A program made the position numbers and the translations under genes. The notes under the pieces are model-generated. The model searched no databases, was not told where the DNA came from, and was given only the letters and a program-made list of their open reading frames with translations. A stretch of DNA of 64,000 nucleotides from contig JANVFP010000002.1 of NCBI GenBank assembly GCA_027919835.1, forward strand, positions 1,674,001 through 1,738,000, in the 5' to 3' direction. Shown one piece after another: positions 11,301 to 21,769 of this stretch. This DNA comes from Lentinula raphanica. Lineage: Eukaryota > Basidiomycota > Agaricomycetes > Agaricales > Omphalotaceae. Positions within the stretch are counted from its first letter, which is position 1; the number at the start of each line of letters is the position of its first letter.

Positions 11301-12873
11301 GGTGTTGAAAGATCGTATCAGCTTAGGGATTGTCTACAGTAAACATGGCGGGGAAATAGCATCCATTCGTGGATTAGCTTCGATCATTGATATCCTACGA
11401 GGCGAGGACTTGGGACTTCCCGTCGATCATCAAGTAGAAACGAACGAGAAACAAACAAACGGTATAGCCGGTGATGACCAGATCGAAGATGACTACTATT
11501 CTCAAGACCTGGAAACGCTCATCTCTTCTCATCTTGCTTCTTCGTATCCCTCATACACTATCTCGTCTACTCGGGGGCTCCATGTCTTCCTGACAGGTGC
11601 AACAGGTTTCCTAGGCGCATTCATTCTACAACAACTGCTCCAAACCCAACCTTCATCCGGATCCTCTTTCGTCTCTCATGTCACTTGTCTCGTTCGTGCA
11701 TCCTCCTCCTCCTCAGCTCTTGACCGTCTACGAGAATCTTGCGCATCCCGCGGTGTTTGGTCTGAATCGTGGGTATCTGATAATCGTCTGACCGTCTTGC
11801 CTGGTGACCTCGCTCTACCTCACTTCGGCGCAACATCCTCGCAGTGGGAGCAGCTAGAGAAATACGTTGACGTGGTAATGCATAACGGTGCACTTGTGCA
11901 CTGGGTTTACCCGTATGAGAGATTGAAGGCTCCTAACGTACTGGGGACGCTCACTGCCGTTGAGCTGGCTGGAACGAATCAGAAGCCAAAGTCGTTGGTC
12001 TTCGTCAGCAGTACTTCAGTTCTTGACACGCCTTCTTATGTGCGCATCGGCACATCTGTCATCTCCCAGAATCTCGGCGATGGTGTTTTGGAGACTGATA
12101 CCCTTGAAACCGCAAGGCACGGGCTCAAGACCGGGTACGGTCAGAGCAAATGGGTTTCCGAGAAGCTGTTGTTTGAGGCGGGAAAAAGAGGTTTGATGGG
12201 TTACATCGTCCGGCCGGGATATGTTGTCGGGGAAAGTCAAGGTGGCGTCACAAACACTGACGACTTTGTGTGGCGAATGGTCAAGGGCTGTGTACAACTA
12301 GGAAGTGTGCCGGATATGTCGAATGGCGTGAACATGGTCCCGGTTGACCGAGTTGCGATGTGCTGTACGAGAGCAGTGACGGTCGGTCCCGCTGTTGGTT
12401 CCTCCAGTGTTGGAGGAAACATGAGCGTGATGCATATCACTGCACGACCACTTCCTACTTTCAATGATCTGTTCAATGCCCTTCGAACCTATGGCTGGGC
12501 AGTGGAGAAAACCGAGTATGTTCACTGGCGCTTGCAACTCGAAGCACATGTGATGAATAAATCTCGCAACCAAAGTGGGGAAGGGGAAGAAGATAACGCC
12601 CTGTTCCCTCTTCTGCACTTCGTTCTGGACGATCTGCCTACCTCTACGAAGGCCCCAATGCTGGATGATAGGACTACCACGGCTGTGATCGAACGCGGAG
12701 GGCTCAACGAGTACGACCCACCAAACACGATCGATGAAGAGCTGATGGGGAAGTATTTCGCATGGCTTGTTCGTGCAAAGTTCCTGCCTCCTCCTCAAGG
12801 CGGGAATAATAGCAAGACTCTACCTGAAATCGAGGGTGGTATAACCAAGGCTGCAGGAAGAAGTGGAAATTAG
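8336..12873 (+). CDS. LYS2: L-2-aminoadipate reductase Lys2
   Basis: This is the large enzyme of fungal lysine synthesis that adenylates alpha-aminoadipate, loads it on a phosphopantetheine arm and reduces it to the semialdehyde with NADPH. Ten exons join to roughly 1,350 residues, close to the usual ~1,400. Domain order is as follows. Adenylation: core motifs [12 protein letters not shown] near residue 335, then [17 protein letters not shown] and [17 protein letters not shown]. Carrier: [14 protein letters not shown], with the Ser that takes phosphopantetheine. C-terminal reductase: [15 protein letters not shown] as NADP-binding glycine motif, [14 protein letters not shown], and the catalytic YGQSKW Tyr/Lys pair. 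The last exon alone (10963-12873) holds the carrier and reductase domains. Activation by a PPTase is needed in this family. Start at 8336 has ACC before ATG. GATAAG boxes lie upstream. Complete, no breaks seen. Confidence 0.95.
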
Positions 12874-14271
12874 ATTTATTTCGACACGCAAAAGAGGAGC
12901 AGTATGTACACTGGTATATAATACATTTACATAGATACTATCAATGCTGATTGTTGGCGAGGGCTAGCAGTGAGGCTCACAGAAATTGGCATGGAGCCTT
13001 CAAGCTTCAAGCTCAAGCTTCAAGCCTGCCTCAAAGTTCAAGCTAACTTCAAGGCGGCGGGCAGGGTAATTGAAACTCCGTGTCCCACGGTCGTGTTGAA
13101 TCAACTTCACCACTTCATTGTTGATCAAGACTCAAGCTCAAGTTTGAACTCGGCTCATCACCTGGAAACCTCTATCCGATCCTTGTTGCGCTTGCTCTCG
13201 AAGACGTTGTGCTTGCCTGAGCGATCAAACGAAGCTGTTGTTACTACCTCACGAGCAGATAACCAACTGCATCAACTTCTTGCATCGTTGTGACCTAAAC
13301 AACAGTGACCACCAGCGTCCACCGCGTAGTTTCAACATGACACCATCCAGGATAGGGTGGCATTCATATCTGTGACTGACACTAACTTCCGTCTACGAAC
13401 CGCCGCTGTATGAGGCTGTACCTCAATGAAGCCATCCTTGTCGGCTCTGTCGTCGGGTCGGTACTGGTCTCGATGTTCTTGGCGGTCTGGCAATAGCTAC
13501 AAAGCCATGCAAGGATCGTTGATTCCGTGCTTTAAAATGCTCAACCATAACCGTTTCTCCCACCAAAGATCACAAGATCCTATGTATCCTTTAACAGGCA
13601 AAACTCCTGGAATATTCTGGCTTCGTTTCGAACGACACTGCAATTGCCAGTACTTTTTGAAACCATGTTGACCGGGAATGCTAGTTGCAAGTTCTTGGCG
13701 TGATTTCAGGTTTCTCTTCCACAGCCCGTCACTTCCGCACACAAGATAGCTACGAAAAATCAATATGATCCGAAACCATACTATGTCGCGACAGCAGCGG
13801 GCGGACATCAGAAGGTGTGCTTGCTTCCAGCACTGAGCTTTTGCCCAGCTGAAAACAACGGTTTCAGACTCTATTCTATCCCCTAGTTTCGTGATACAAC
13901 ATGCGACACAGGTATATTACAGGTCTTCTTCGATGTTCGAATCATTATCCTGTGCTGCGAATGTAATCTTCGCAGATAGTGTGAACTATACCGATCGTTG
14001 GCAATTTGTCGACTCTGATTATAGTCATGGCGTACACTACTCGTGAGTCGAAAGCCGGGGTCATACAGAGGAAGTACTTACCGGCAAATATACACAAGCC
14101 GAAAAGTCATAGCTCTGACAGCTCCGTTCGTACTTGACCATCTCTGGTATTCTCTGATTGACGGTTGCGTTTTGGTCTATTATAGTTTGATACGGCCACC
14201 TCTTACTAGTCGCACACTGGCACGAAGGTGGCAATGTATTCAATATCCCGATGATGCAGGAAGCTCTGTCG
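12874..14271. other. 1.4-kb intergenic region with CTTCAAG repeats
   Basis: No gene is supported. At 12999-13055 and again near 13130-13150 the sequence is rich in short CTTCAAG/CAAGCTT units, a simple-repeat-like patch that recurs more weakly near 26650 and 37220. Open frames here (for example 13426-13671, 13497-13808 minus) have no recognisable protein character. Confidence 0.5.
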
Positions 14272-14278
14272 TATAAAA
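14272..14278 (+). promoter_or_regulatory. TATA box of the secreted-protein gene
   Basis: TATAAAA lies about 100 bp before the ATG at 14376, after an otherwise featureless intergenic region. A TATA box suggests an inducible promoter. Confidence 0.5.
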
Positions 14279-14375
14279 AGCAACGAAGAAGAGTGAATCA
14301 GCAAGAACAAGCTGGTCTACTTCTTCGAACTAATTCGCTGGTACGAACCCTCTATCATTCAAGAGTCTGACAAAC

Positions 14376-15871
14376 ATGAAGCTGGCTTGGGTGAGGACAT
14401 GTCTTTTTAAGTATACGGTCTCAAAGACACTTACCTATCTTGACATTATCAGCAAACTGCGACAACTCTACTTACACTCTTCATTGCTACTGTCTCGGCG
14501 GCACCGATCGCGAGAGATTCCCCCGCTACACAACCTCTTCCTCGAAACGCCGTACACATCGCGCTCGACGAGAGAACCGGGGACTACGTGGCCTTCAAGA
14601 GGGATTGGACCTATCTGGGGAGATATCCAGCTCATATCGAGGGGCGGAATCTGGAACGCAGAGGAGCCCCTACGTGTACTAACCTCACCGTGGACGAAGC
14701 AAAGACCCGTGAGTACTAAATTTAAATATTTTTCGCCAAACGATTCGTTGTTCACCAACAACTTTCTGACTAGTACCTGGTTGGAGCAAGATTGAGGATT
14801 ACGCAGACACAAACTGGGGCAAAGGATCCCGCAATATTGTTACTAACCCTGATGATGTGCGTGTACTAATCACACACACCTCTCAAAACAAATCTGATTG
14901 CTCTTCAGTACCCTGACAGTCCAGCGTTAGTTTGCACCTCAAATACACCGGTCAATGTTTCTTTCAGCGGTACGCAGTTCTACTTCTACTCGACCGTGGT
15001 TGAATACACATTATAACTTGAAATATACCACTATAGGACAACCCATGTGTCAAACCAACAATCTCACTCTTAACGGGGGACTAGACGGGACTGATGGTTC
15101 GGTCTCTATCGCTGTGGTCAGTGGATGAAGTCGGTGTTCGTCACTGAAACAAGGTTGATGAATCATGATTCTGTATAGTCTCAAGGCTTCAATGCGTCTT
15201 CCTCATTCACACTACAGAGTAAGTCGTCTGTTCTCTCTCATATGTGAACTTAACTCGATGCGCAATTGCTCTCAGCCACATCGTCAATTGGGGTTTCAAG
15301 TACTTTGGGAGTCTCGATCGGTCTGCCAGACGTTGGAAGTATCGGCGCATCCGTCACAATGTCTACTGAAGTCACCAACTCACGAACCCAATCGTGAGTC
15401 TATTCCGCTTTGTGGTCAACTGGTTATGATTAAATCAGCCTGCATATAGATTCAGTGCCTCTTATAATGATATGAGCACAGTCAAACTCAATATGAAATC
15501 TCCTGACGGTAAAGACTGCAACGCTATTGTAAGTAAACCTTCCTCAGACCTGAACTTATGACTGAACTTGAGCACTTTATCAAGACCTCTGTCAAGTCAT
15601 GTACCTTGCAAGCAACGGGTAAAATCCGCTACCTTGCTCAAGGCTACATTTGGTTCAATTATGATAGCACAACGAAAGGGCATTACAAGTGTATGTCTTC
15701 CACGATTTCTCAGCATGGGAGTCGTCTGATCGCGATTGTCCTTCCCTTACCTTAGGGGCTGCACAAATTGAGAGCATACTGACTGACGAGGATGATCGCT
15801 CTAGTTTTGCGAATTTTGCTGGTTCGGTTGATGCTGCTACAGCTGCTAGCTACAAGGGAACTTGTGAATAG
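14376..15871 (+). CDS. Unrecognised secreted protein
   Basis: I do not recognise the family. The first exon is MKLAW. An intron (14391-14453) joins it to QTATTLLTLFIATVSAAP, giving a clear signal peptide with cleavage after an A-x-A-like site. A possible propeptide with a dibasic NLERRG site follows (about residue 80), then a mature region starting APTCTNLTVDEA. About ten exons join in frame; readable blocks include GWSKIEDYADTNWGKGSRN, VCTSNTPVNVSFSGQPMC, SSTLGVSIGLPDVGSIGAS, DGKDCNAI and TSVKSCTLQATGKIRY. The end reads AASYKGTCE, TAG at 15871. The many Ser/Thr and beta-prone repeats suggest an extracellular beta-rich fold. Its inducible-looking TATA promoter and small size fit a secreted effector- or matrix-type protein, but function is unknown. 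Confidence 0.65.
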
Positions 15872-16006
15872 ATGTTTACCGCAGGTCACTTACTGTACAT
15901 GATAGCAGAGGTTCGAAAATTTCAGCCTCAATCCTACAACTCAAAACTGATCACAACGATAACGATTATCGCTCTTATACTCTATACTGGCTTTGGAAGT
16001 AGTAGT

Positions 16007-16078
16007 ACACCGTTGGTGAAGTGGTTATCATGCTTGCCTTCCAAGCAAGCGGCTCGGGTTCGATTCCCGAACGGTGTA
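16007..16078 (+). tRNA. tRNA-Gly (anticodon UCC)
   Basis: A 72-nt cloverleaf can be folded. The acceptor ACACCGT pairs with ACGGTGT, with discriminator A at 16078. The anticodon stem CTTGC/GCAAG encloses the loop CTTCCAA, so the anticodon is TCC, which reads GGA. The T stem TCGGG/CCCGA encloses TTCGATT, and the B box GGTTCGATTCC is perfect. The D arm is GTGAAGTGGTTATCAT. No intron. The CCA end is not encoded, as expected in a eukaryote. Confidence 0.93.
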
Positions 16079-16099
16079 ATCAACTGATTATGAGAGGAC

Positions 16100-16116
16100 T
16101 TTTTGAGTTCTTTTTT
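16100..16116 (+). terminator. Pol III terminator of tRNA-Gly
   Basis: Two T runs, five T at 16100-16104 and six T at 16111-16116, begin 22 bp after the tRNA. Runs of at least five T end RNA polymerase III transcription in fungi. Confidence 0.65.
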
Positions 16117-17171
16117 GGTAATACGTACCTTGTCCCTTTCTTCCTTTCTTCGTCTGGCGGGCTACATTGCAGATACTTATAAAAAGGAATTTTCTCGAAC
16201 CGGCTGCACAAAAGCTGCACTCTTTCACCTGCTATAGCCCGCTATCATGCGAACTTCAACCCCAAGGACAGTCACATAGAAGCAATCAGGTTGAACTGGG
16301 GTCAATCTCATTGGTTTGCATCGTGACAATGTTCTTCCTTGATTATTTTCTCAACTACTTGGCATAACTGGGGTCATCACCGGTGGGTACAAATGAGCGC
16401 AAAAAACAACAGTTCGTAATACGTATGCCATTTATATTCTCAACAGATCCGACGTTCACAACAACCATGGTCATGATTCTCAACGATCTAGGTAGTATAC
16501 TATAGGCCCCCATACTAGGACTACTCATGGATACTCAGCCATACCTTCTTTGCTTTTCGAACTGCTCAAGAACAAGCCTTGAGATTCGAAGAGGTTCCGA
16601 ACTGGAACATTGCCTCTTTGCATATACAATAACTCAATTCAAAAGCTCAACTTCAATGGTGATTACAGCTAGCTTCGCGTACGAAAACCGATTCTTTCGC
16701 CAGGACTTCGCTGAACTTCTTCTTGGCATGTTACAAAAGAATCTAGGATGCACAATTCTCTTGGATTTTTTACAATGGTAGCCATACAGGTACCTCCAAA
16801 ATCCCTGCGAGCGCGGGAGACTCGAGCCGCGAATGCGTCCCCAAAAGGAAGGTGTTGTCGAAATGCCACATTGTACCCTCCAAGGGTCTGTTATTGTCAA
16901 AGGTGTCTTTTGTTCTCGCTTGTTTATAAAGGATATCTTTCTGACCAGTGGCAATCAGATCCCCTCTGCTGATTTGAGCGTGCTGAGCAGCTCGTCATAC
17001 CCCCCTCAGAAACCGCCCTTATCCGAAACTCACTTTGATACGATTACGCCACGCCTTGATTCCTTTATCATACAAGATACGGCAAGTCCCCTCTAAGTTT
17101 TGCTCAATTGACGCTGTGCGGCTGATTCCGATTCCTATAAGATTTAATTGAACGCTCCCCCTTCACCGTCA
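16117..17171. other. 1-kb intergenic region
   Basis: No supported gene. Open frames at 16527-17096 on both strands lack protein character. This stretch is presumably the promoter region of the next gene. Confidence 0.45.
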
Positions 17172-18767
17172 ATGAAAAACGCTTTTTTCCCGACGACTGC
17201 TCTTCTCAGCCATCCAGTAAATATCGTACTTCCTCTTCCTCTCACTCCCAGTCCCACCAAACCGTTCTTCACGCTGGGCGATCCCGAACAACGTACGCCC
17301 TATAGACGACGCCGGTCCTCTGCTTTCGCATCGATCAAGAACTGGGCTCTTGCCGTTCAACCTGGTTCTCCTGCCCCGAACTCTCCTAATAATTCTGTTA
17401 ATATATCACCTGGAACCAAATCCCGTCGTTCTTCGATCTCGGCTGCACGCGATTTCATCTCTCGTAAAACTGGCATCTCTCACCAAAGAGCTGCATCTAA
17501 TTCATCCGTGGCACTTCTTCTAGAACGAAGTGATCTTACACCGCCGCCCTTTGACTTGACCCAGTTGGGTTATACTACGACCTTCCTACCCCGTACTTAT
17601 AGCCCACTGTCACCACCGGCGTTTCTCTTGTCTGATCAGGATCCTTCATCCAAGGCAGCTACTACCCGAAAGGGATCATCGAAGAGTCTTAAAAGAATCA
17701 AATCGCTTGGAATGCTCAGTAAACGAAATCAACGTCCGTCTGGGGCCTCCGCAGCGGCAGTTGAATCCAAGGAGCCCGCATCCCGTCCCCGTTCCCATAC
17801 TAGATCCAAGTCTGCCCTAGCCTCTGCTCACACGCGGAAACCCGTCAACCACCCTCCACTTCCACCTACTCTTGCTTCAGAGCTCCTCATGAGGCAGTTC
17901 TTTGACGGCGGCTCCTTGGAGACACATGCGAAGCGCGTTATGGAGGAACAAGCTCGACAGGGTGCAGCTGCCGGATCCCAAAAGGGAGCGACGTATCCCG
18001 TTGGAACACCCTACCGGGATGAAAATGGGATGCTGTGGCAAGATGAAGATGAGCGTCTGGAGCGCGAGGCACTTCTTTCTGATGCTGGTATCCCAGAGAG
18101 CCCTGCTCGAGAGTGGACGACGTTCAGTCCCGCTGGGAAACCAGACCTGTCGCCTGTTCTTCCCGGCATGGCTCTTGGAGTTGGTGCTAGTTCTGAGTCC
18201 GAGGAACGTCGTGGATCATTCGCCTCAATGACTTCGTCACTTTCCATGTCTCCTCAGAACATCGTGACTCCCGCAGACGCATCTTCTTACGCCCCGCCCA
18301 GCCCAGGCAGTGATAGCTCTATGCGATCGCCAGTGTCTCCTACAGCGACGTTGAGTACGATCACTGGTATGGCAGCCGCGACGGGTTCCATGGCACAAAA
18401 CAAGCGCAACAGACGTCGTCCTGCACCTCTCAGACTCAACAGCAGTGGTTCTCCCGCTCGGAATGCCTTCGATGACTCCTTCATTCCTTCCCCTCGCGCT
18501 GTGGCTCTAGCATCTATCGCTCCAGCTGGCAAAAGGCGCTTGAGTACCGGTGCCTTGCGTCTATCTGCTCCTCCAGCTTGTACCGAGTTCACATCCGCCT
18601 CTACCATGCAAGAGTCCACCATGACCAAGTCTATCAAAGAGAACTTGAGAGCGGGCTTGTACGATGCCACAAGCTCGACGGCTATGGGTCTCAAGAAGGG
18701 TTTGGGTCTGAAGAAGATCTCGAAACTGAACCTGAAATCGATGAAATCACTTTTCAACGGTGTGTAA
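17172..18767 (+). CDS. Hypothetical Ser/Pro-rich basic protein
   Basis: A single intron-free frame of 531 residues begins at the ATG at 17172 (MKNAFFPTTALLSH); an upstream extension to 17148 has no ATG. I recognise no domain. The protein is rich in Ser, Pro, Ala and Arg, with many S-P sites and R-R-x-S or RRSS motifs (RRRRSSAFASIKNW, TKSRRSSISAARDFISRK). These look like basophilic-kinase (PKA-type) or CDK phosphorylation sites. A more conserved-looking block, RPAPLRLNSSGSPARNAFDDSF, sits near residue 420, and the C-terminus is basic and Lys/Leu-rich (GLKKGLGLKKISKLNLKS), ending FNGV. Most of it is probably disordered; a signalling or cell-cortex role is only a guess. It is convergent with the SHMT gene. 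Intronless long frames are unusual among its neighbours. Confidence 0.65.
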   Translation: MKNAFFPTTALLSHPVNIVLPLPLTPSPTKPFFTLGDPEQRTPYRRRRSSAFASIKNWALAVQPGSPAPNSPNNSVNISPGTKSRRSSISAARDFISRKTGISHQRAASNSSVALLLERSDLTPPPFDLTQLGYTTTFLPRTYSPLSPPAFLLSDQDPSSKAATTRKGSSKSLKRIKSLGMLSKRNQRPSGASAAAVESKEPASRPRSHTRSKSALASAHTRKPVNHPPLPPTLASELLMRQFFDGGSLETHAKRVMEEQARQGAAAGSQKGATYPVGTPYRDENGMLWQDEDERLEREALLSDAGIPESPAREWTTFSPAGKPDLSPVLPGMALGVGASSESEERRGSFASMTSSLSMSPQNIVTPADASSYAPPSPGSDSSMRSPVSPTATLSTITGMAAATGSMAQNKRNRRRPAPLRLNSSGSPARNAFDDSFIPSPRAVALASIAPAGKRRLSTGALRLSAPPACTEFTSASTMQESTMTKSIKENLRAGLYDATSSTAMGLKKGLGLKKISKLNLKSMKSLFNGV

Positions 18768-19341
18768 CGGGTTATTGAACCTGATGATTACCTGTCAACC
18801 TATTCTGTCTTTTCTCGTGTCCTATGATATGTTTACTCTATTGCCATCTTTTTAATGACTGACCCATCTTCATTGTGTATCTTCTTGCCCAAATGCTGTT
18901 TCTGAAATCTATTCACGACTCATACCCTCTCATACCCCGCACTCACTATATCGATACATGCATTGCTTCATATAACCCACGTCCACAACTGTATCTCCAT
19001 GTTTCAAACCTCATCGTCTTTCCCTTCCATCTATGCACATGAATAAAGAAAATACTTGTGTCGCGACTGAATTACTCACCGGCACCCTCCATGGAATCTC
19101 AAATGATAGCTATTAGCTGTTCATCTCAGCCTCGAGAATCGACCAAAATGCCTCTAATTCGATATGTAGGTAAGGGATTATATACAGCGGATATGGATGT
19201 GAGATTAACAGTAGAGCGATTTTACAAATACAGTGCAAGGACCATGTTGAATGCCCGTATATACAACGCCTAGCAATGGCGTACAATGAACGTTGAATCT
19301 TCGTAAACCGCCGTGAATAGTTCTACCAGTCTAGAACATCT
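18768..19341. other. Convergent 3' flank region
   Basis: 3' flanks of the Ser/Pro-rich gene and of the SHMT gene meet here. The sequence is AT-richer, with pyrimidine tracts and no coding character. Confidence 0.5.
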
Positions 19342-21279
19342 CTAATCTTCTTCCACACCAGCAGGTGTCTTGAAGTTGGCAGTGTCTACACCAGGTAGAG
19401 GCCATTTACGAGCGAAAGCTCGAACCTCGTCGCGGAGCTGTTTCACCTGAGCAAATCCTTGCTTGCCCTCTTCCTGTGTAGTTGCCACACGGACAAAGTC
19501 TTTAAGCATTTTGGTCCCGGCTTCTTTCTGGAGGAGCAGAGAGAGTTGGACAGAACGGTGGAGGAAGTCGGCCACGACCTTGATGTCGGCCTCGGTCATG
19601 TTACGTGAAGTGAGAGCAGAAGTACCGAGACGGATACCGCCAGGAACCTGGGCTGAAGCATCGCCGGAGACAGCATTTTCTGGGTAGATATGGGTGAGAC
19701 CAAAGAGTTTGAATAGAGAACAAAGAACAAAGATGACATACTGTTGATTGTGATGCCCATAAGATCGCAAACCTTTTCGACCTTGCTACCGGTCAAACCG
19801 AGAGGACGTAAATCCCAAAGGACAAGGTGGTTATCGGTACCACCGGTCTGAAGCTTGTAGCCATGTTCGAGGAGGGATGAAGCCAGAGCTCGGGCATTGG
19901 CAACAACTTGCTTAGCATATGCCTTGAAGGAAGGGTCTGCGACTTGGCGAAGAGCCGTAGCAACAGCAGCGATAGTGTTATTGTGAGGACCACCCTGGCA
20001 GGCAGGGAAAACTGCCTCATTGACCCGCTTCTCTAGATCCTTGGCATTCTCTAAATCCTTGCGGAAGAAAATGAGACCGGCACGAGGACCACGAAGGGTT
20101 TTATGACTACGATGAGTGTAAAAAAAAACTCGGCAAAAAGCAATGTGCGAGGTTTACTTACGTTGTAGTCGTAACCACATCACAATAGTCGAACGGACTG
20201 TTGAGCTCCTGAGCAGCGATGAGACCGCTGGTGTGTGCCATGTCACACAACAGCCAAGCACCCTCCTTCTCAGCAGTTTTCTTGAGCTCAGCGTAGTCCC
20301 AATCACGGGGATAAGCAGATGCACCGCAGATAATGAGACGGGGCTTGAAGATCTTTGCCTGTGCAGCGAGACCAGCGTAGTCAATCAGGTTACTCTCGGG
20401 GGTAATGGCGTAAGGGAATGACTGGAAGTAGATTGAGGACGCTGTCATCTTCTTTTTGGCGGTCTACGTTCATATACATGAGTCAACAACGTCCTTAAGA
20501 CAAGAAGAAAGTTGTACGAACATAGTAACCATGCGTAAGATGACCACCGTCAGGTAGGCCAAGACCCATCAAGCGATCCTGAGGTTGGATCAAAGCAGTG
20601 AGTGCAGCGAAACTGAGAGATAGCGGGCATTTAGCTCATTTATTCATTCATCTGAGACAATTTGTTGAAAACATACTTTGCGGTCTAGAAAAGATATTGT
20701 TGTTAACAAGAGCCATAGTAAACAAGACACGAAGAAAGCTCACACTACCGGAATAGGGTTGCACGTTAACACCCCATTTAGCTGGGTCGAGGTTGAACGC
20801 CTTGAGGGCTCGTTGGCGGCATAGACTTTCCAGTTCATCAATATACTCGTTACCGCCGTAATACCGTGCGCCAGGAAGGCCCTCAGAGTACTTGTTAGTG
20901 AGAATGGAACCATTGGCCTCCATGACCGAGAGACTGGTTAGATTCTAACGAGCGATATGAGTTCATACTCGACTGAGGCGACGGAAAAAAACATACCTCA
21001 GATGCAATCAGCTCCAGTCCATTCAGCTGTCTCCATGTCTCCTTGTCGATGATGTTTTGCACCTCTGGATCAATCTCTGCCAATGGGGCATACAGAACTT
21101 TGTTCTGGAACAAGAAACAATAGGAGAATCATCAGAACGAAATGTAAAAAAACGACGAGGACGAGAAATCTCACAAAGTCAACAGAGGAAGACATCCTTC
21201 TAGAGCTAAATGAGTGGTAAGGTGTGCGAGGAGAGAAAATGGAGGTTCGAGTCAGAGAGCGGGTGAAGCTTCGCAACAT
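19342..21279 (-). CDS. SHM1: Serine hydroxymethyltransferase (mitochondrial or dual-targeted)
   Basis: This PLP enzyme interconverts serine and glycine with tetrahydrofolate, feeding one-carbon metabolism. On the minus strand, eight or so exons read [83 protein letters not shown], the PLP lysine motif [14 protein letters not shown], and [17 protein letters not shown]. The TAG is at 19342. The first in-frame ATG (21279) gives [20 protein letters not shown], an Arg/Ser-rich, acid-free presequence typical of mitochondrial import. A second ATG at 21195 (MSSSVDF) would start a normal cytosolic form, so one gene could supply both pools. Which form is made depends on transcript starts. The gene is intact; the symbol follows the yeast mitochondrial paralogue and is tentative. 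Confidence 0.93.
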
Positions 21280-21769
21280 GATTGCGAATCGAAAATTTCT
21301 TGTCAAATCCGAGATGGGCAGGTTTTTGCCACGAGTCCCGATTGGGTTAACGCCGCAGAGCTATTGAAAAAATGACTCCGTCTGTGGAGGTTCGCAGTCT
21401 ACGGTTTCCAAGCTCAAAATTTCAAGAGTTCGATGAGGAGTATGGGAGTAAGGTATGAGATAATTCAATCTCAAAAATAACTGATAACATGCATCCGCAC
21501 GGGAAGCCGTCCGGAACCGGCTGCATTCGAAGACGAGTGGTGTCAAATGATACATACAGAATATACAGTCGAGGAAGTACAACATATCATTTATATCATA
21601 CACCAGACCCAGGTGCCAATGAAGAAACACCTTCACCGAACGAATTGATTGTGATTCAGTGAGCGAATCTAAAGTCAAGGCGCCTGTTTCCCACATCCGT
21701 CGTGGTGGACAGATATTCCTTTTGCTCCTATTCATTCATCGAACCAATACATGCTTCATAATTGCAGGA
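21280..21769. other. Intergenic region, SHMT promoter
   Basis: About 490 bp between the permease stop and the SHMT start, both on the minus strand, must hold the SHMT promoter. No TATA box or other clear element is seen. Confidence 0.4.

Noticed and set aside
13426..13808. Overlapping open frames on both strands
   Set aside because: No codon or domain character; typical chance frames in intergenic DNA.
17148..17171. Upstream extension of the 17172 gene (non-ATG start)
   Set aside because: The extension begins with TTG; the first in-frame ATG with a suitable context is 17172.
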